Of a stretch of 64,000 bases of DNA, positions 61,828 through 64,000 are shown piece by piece. A model generated the notes under the pieces. The model was given only the letters and a program-made list of their open reading frames with translations. It was not told the DNA's origin and searched no databases. The stretch is from contig JAFXFS010000004.1 of assembly GCA_017513445.1 (NCBI GenBank), positions 56,098 through 120,097 of the forward strand, in the 5' to 3' direction. The position numbers and the translations under genes are program-made. Within the stretch, counting starts at the first letter, position 1, and each line of letters begins with the position of its first letter. The stretch is from Bacteroidales bacterium. GTDB taxonomy: Bacteria > Bacteroidota > Bacteroidia > Bacteroidales > UBA932.

Positions 61828-64000
61828 TCAAGATCCCTTATATTCTGTAATAGAATTATACTCTACTCCATTGGCAACTATCTTACCAACTGTTGCGCCA
61901 TCTTCAATAGTGATTTTTACGCGATTTTTGTCTGTAATGTTACTCAAGTCTATTACTTTAACCTCTGCACCACTATTAATCTTAATGTAGTTATTGGCAT
62001 TATTGTTATTCATATTACCACGAATAACCAACTTTTCTATAACTGCTTTGTCATTAACAATGAGAGCTGCTTGATTCCAAAAGAGGAGGCTACCAATCTT
62101 ACCACCATTAACAGTAGTTGTAGAATAATTTACAGCTGCCACATCATATACTGGCCACATCGGATCTGTATCTAATTCTGACAATGTAGTACCATAGATA
62201 TTACAATTGTTCAATACAGCTGTACCATATACACATACTGCTGGAGAAACACCCGCCGAGAATGACACAACCTTAGTATTAATTACATTTACGTTGTTCA
62301 GTTCCGTATTATAATTATTGTACGTTGCATTCTGATAATGCCCCAACATTAAAGCAGACATAGTACCCTCAAAAGAGAGATCGTTTACGGTAACTTTACT
62401 TCCATTTGCAGAAGAAAAGATAGTAGACATAGCAGGAATGGTACCACCTTCCCATTGGAAATCATCTGCAGAATTAGCAGTAGAAACGATACTGTTACCA
62501 TTACCATTGATGGTTATAGCCGCAGCAGCATTTTGTGTATGAATAGTATTTCCACTTGAAACAGACAGGTCACTTGTTAAATCGACAGTTTTTTCAGAAG
62601 TAACATTTGACAAATCAGAGATAATTTCATTAGTAATAAAAGAAGCAGGGTAATTGACTGTTACGCCTGGGAATGATGCAAGACCTTTCACAGGGTAGTG
62701 GCCACTGCCATTAGAACTTCCACCGAAGAGCTGGTTGAAAGGAATACATACATAGTGTTGCTCACCAGCAGGGTGATTGCACTGTGTGTGGTCAATTCCG
62801 CTAACATAGTCAGATGACTCAACACGACCCCAACCACGATTCCAGTAGCCTTGACAGTAGTGGTAGTTCATCCAATCACCGTAGGTCACAGTTACATTCT
62901 TACAAGTAACATTTGTTGCTGTAGCAGTAACAACAGTGTTGTATTGAGCTTCAGTTGTGTTAGTATTACCAATAATCATTCCCGAAACACGGTAAATATA
63001 CCACTTGTAATTAGAGGTAACGTCATTGATAACATCAAGAACGCAAGCTATATTACAATCCTCGATTGTGATTACAGCATCTTCGCTAATACCACCGGCA
63101 ATACCACCAGCACTCTGTCCGTGAGAATCCCATAATGTACCCACTGAGACTGTGTTATCCAAATTTACATTCTTGAATGTACATTCGCCTTCAGCCCAGC
63201 CTACAACACCTCCAGTGTACCAGTTATAACCGGCAATTTTAGTGTTACTGATTTCAATGTTTTCGAATGTTGTATTTTTTGCATAACCTGCAATAGCACC
63301 ACTAATAACAGTGTATGAAGCAAAAGTAGCACCATCCATCTTAAGGTTCTTGACGCTTGCTCCATCTAAAACAGAGAATAATCCCCAACCTTCTTTACTG
63401 CCATATACACTTCCGTCCCAACAATGGTCGCCAGTAATGTGAGCACCAGAAATCATATGGTTTTGGCCATCGAAGATACCTTTGAAGGCTTTATTATCTG
63501 TACGATTATCACCCATAGGATTCCAATTGGCCGCAGACAAATCAATGTCATTTTCCAAAAGGATTGTCTTACCTTCAAAGCCATCAGTAGCTTCATCAAC
63601 AAGAGCAGCAACAGCTATCATACCTTCAGTATTATATACATGGTATGTGCCGGTTGTTTCCTCGTATGAATAACCATCAGCCCAATTATCTTCAACATTG
63701 ATGTCGCCATCATAAACGGGATCAATAGTGATGTTGAACTGGATGTCGCCAGTGAGGATCTTACCGAGGATATTGGTTCTCCAGTTGCGCTGTACAGGAA
63801 CGTTGTTCAAACCCTCAGCGAACTCAATGGCATTGCCGCTCGCGGGAGTGAATGTATATTCAAGGCTCTCCAGATTGGTTCTGTAGTCACCAATAGTGCC
63901 ATCTTTGTCTTCATCTACATCATGGGTGTCGTTCACCAAAATATAGCTCATAGAAAGCCAGTGATATGCTTCCTTGGTGCCATCACCATCAGCGTCAACC
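61828..64000 (-). CDS. Surface lipoprotein paralogue 2, 5' end outside window
   Basis: Reads open from the window edge to a stop at 61828; an internal ATG at 63951 is not the true start, since the frame continues upstream as GDGTKEAYHWLS, like paralogue 1. At least 724 residues are visible. Order: end of the fimbrillin-like domain, GLUG-type repeats (FKGIFDGQNHMISG, GGVVGWAEG, GGIAGGISED), the same insertion motif (WMNYHYC, DHTQC, HYVCIPFNQLFGG), then an Asn/Thr-rich beta-helix with no similarity to the end of paralogue 1. It is 40 bases upstream of paralogue 1 and may be co-transcribed with it. Confidence 0.8.
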   Translation of the reverse strand, partial: VDADGDGTKEAYHWLSMSYILVNDTHDVDEDKDGTIGDYRTNLESLEYTFTPASGNAIEFAEGLNNVPVQRNWRTNILGKILTGDIQFNITIDPVYDGDINVEDNWADGYSYEETTGTYHVYNTEGMIAVAALVDEATDGFEGKTILLENDIDLSAANWNPMGDNRTDNKAFKGIFDGQNHMISGAHITGDHCWDGSVYGSKEGWGLFSVLDGASVKNLKMDGATFASYTVISGAIAGYAKNTTFENIEISNTKIAGYNWYTGGVVGWAEGECTFKNVNLDNTVSVGTLWDSHGQSAGGIAGGISEDAVITIEDCNIACVLDVINDVTSNYKWYIYRVSGMIIGNTNTTEAQYNTVVTATATNVTCKNVTVTYGDWMNYHYCQGYWNRGWGRVESSDYVSGIDHTQCNHPAGEQHYVCIPFNQLFGGSSNGSGHYPVKGLASFPGVTVNYPASFITNEIISDLSNVTSEKTVDLTSDLSVSSGNTIHTQNAAAAITINGNGNSIVSTANSADDFQWEGGTIPAMSTIFSSANGSKVTVNDLSFEGTMSALMLGHYQNATYNNYNTELNNVNVINTKVVSFSAGVSPAVCVYGTAVLNNCNIYGTTLSELDTDPMWPVYDVAAVNYSTTTVNGGKIGSLLFWNQAALIVNDKAVIEKLVIRGNMNNNNANNYIKINSGAEVKVIDLSNITDKNRVKITIEDGATVGKIVANGVEYNSITEYKGS
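63682..63960. repeat. 279-base near-identical block, copy 2
   Basis: Partner of 60753-61031. A second, shorter perfect match of about 43 bases lies nearby (60616 and 63540, starting AATCAATGTCATTTTCC), separated by more diverged sequence. This patchy identity is what gene conversion or recent partial duplication leaves. Confidence 0.85.

Overview
The window is bacterial, low in G+C, and clearly from the Bacteroidota, most likely an uncultured gut-type Bacteroidales. The evidence is Bacteroidota-restricted families (DUF3276/PUR, DUF5606, DUF2764, DUF4923, DUF6340-like), a type III glutamine synthetase, Bacteroidota promoter boxes (TTTG, 18-20 bases, TAnnTTTG), lipoproteins with an N-terminal fimbrillin-like domain, and a V-type ATPase operon in the Bacteroidota order. 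I cannot name the genus. I see no tRNA, rRNA, CRISPR array, prophage or insertion sequence, and no gene-free stretch exceeds about 300 bases.

Layout. 1-3.9 kb: glutamine synthetase III (its 3' end lies outside the window), a class I aminotransferase and a PUR-type nucleic-acid-binding protein. 3.9-10.9 kb: one long rightward run, nusB-yajC-ybbR-like-coaE-djlA-like-DUF5606-rimO-fabG-lipoprotein. 10.9-18.7 kb: htpG and yicC leftward, glnS rightward, then tnaA, rnhA and pdxA leftward. 18.8-29.1 kb: a rightward recG-nfo-pgi-addB-like-addA-like stretch, largely DNA repair. 29.2-41.9 kb: a C69 dipeptidase and an MBL hydrolase leftward, an RsmI-like methylase-folB-mtaB run rightward, a 1503-residue TamB-like protein leftward, divergent tsaD plus an FAD dehydrogenase, then slyD-like leftward. 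42.0-46.9 kb: a leftward block with the TldD/PmbA (TldE) peptidase pair, a zeta-toxin-like ATPase with a tiny overlapping partner gene, a TIGR02757 protein and a DUF4923 protein. 47.0-51.5 kb: glmM, a divergent NamZ-like protein, a GH10-like lipoprotein and L31 type B. 51.5-58.8 kb: a seven-gene V-type ATPase operon, leftward. 58.9-64 kb: two tandem paralogous beta-helix surface lipoproteins, the second cut by the window edge.

Most of the window is housekeeping. The least ordinary parts are the zeta-like ATPase/small-ORF pair, with an intrinsic-terminator-like hairpin lying inside the first codons of the downstream tldD; the two lipoproteins, which share a 279-base block differing at only 5 positions and a conserved Trp/His/Cys motif; a family of palindromic repeats found in three gaps, each between convergent genes; a DUF1343/NamZ-like protein that has lost the usual PEHG motif; and a V-ATPase whose rotor subunit carries the sodium-site residues known from Enterococcus hirae.
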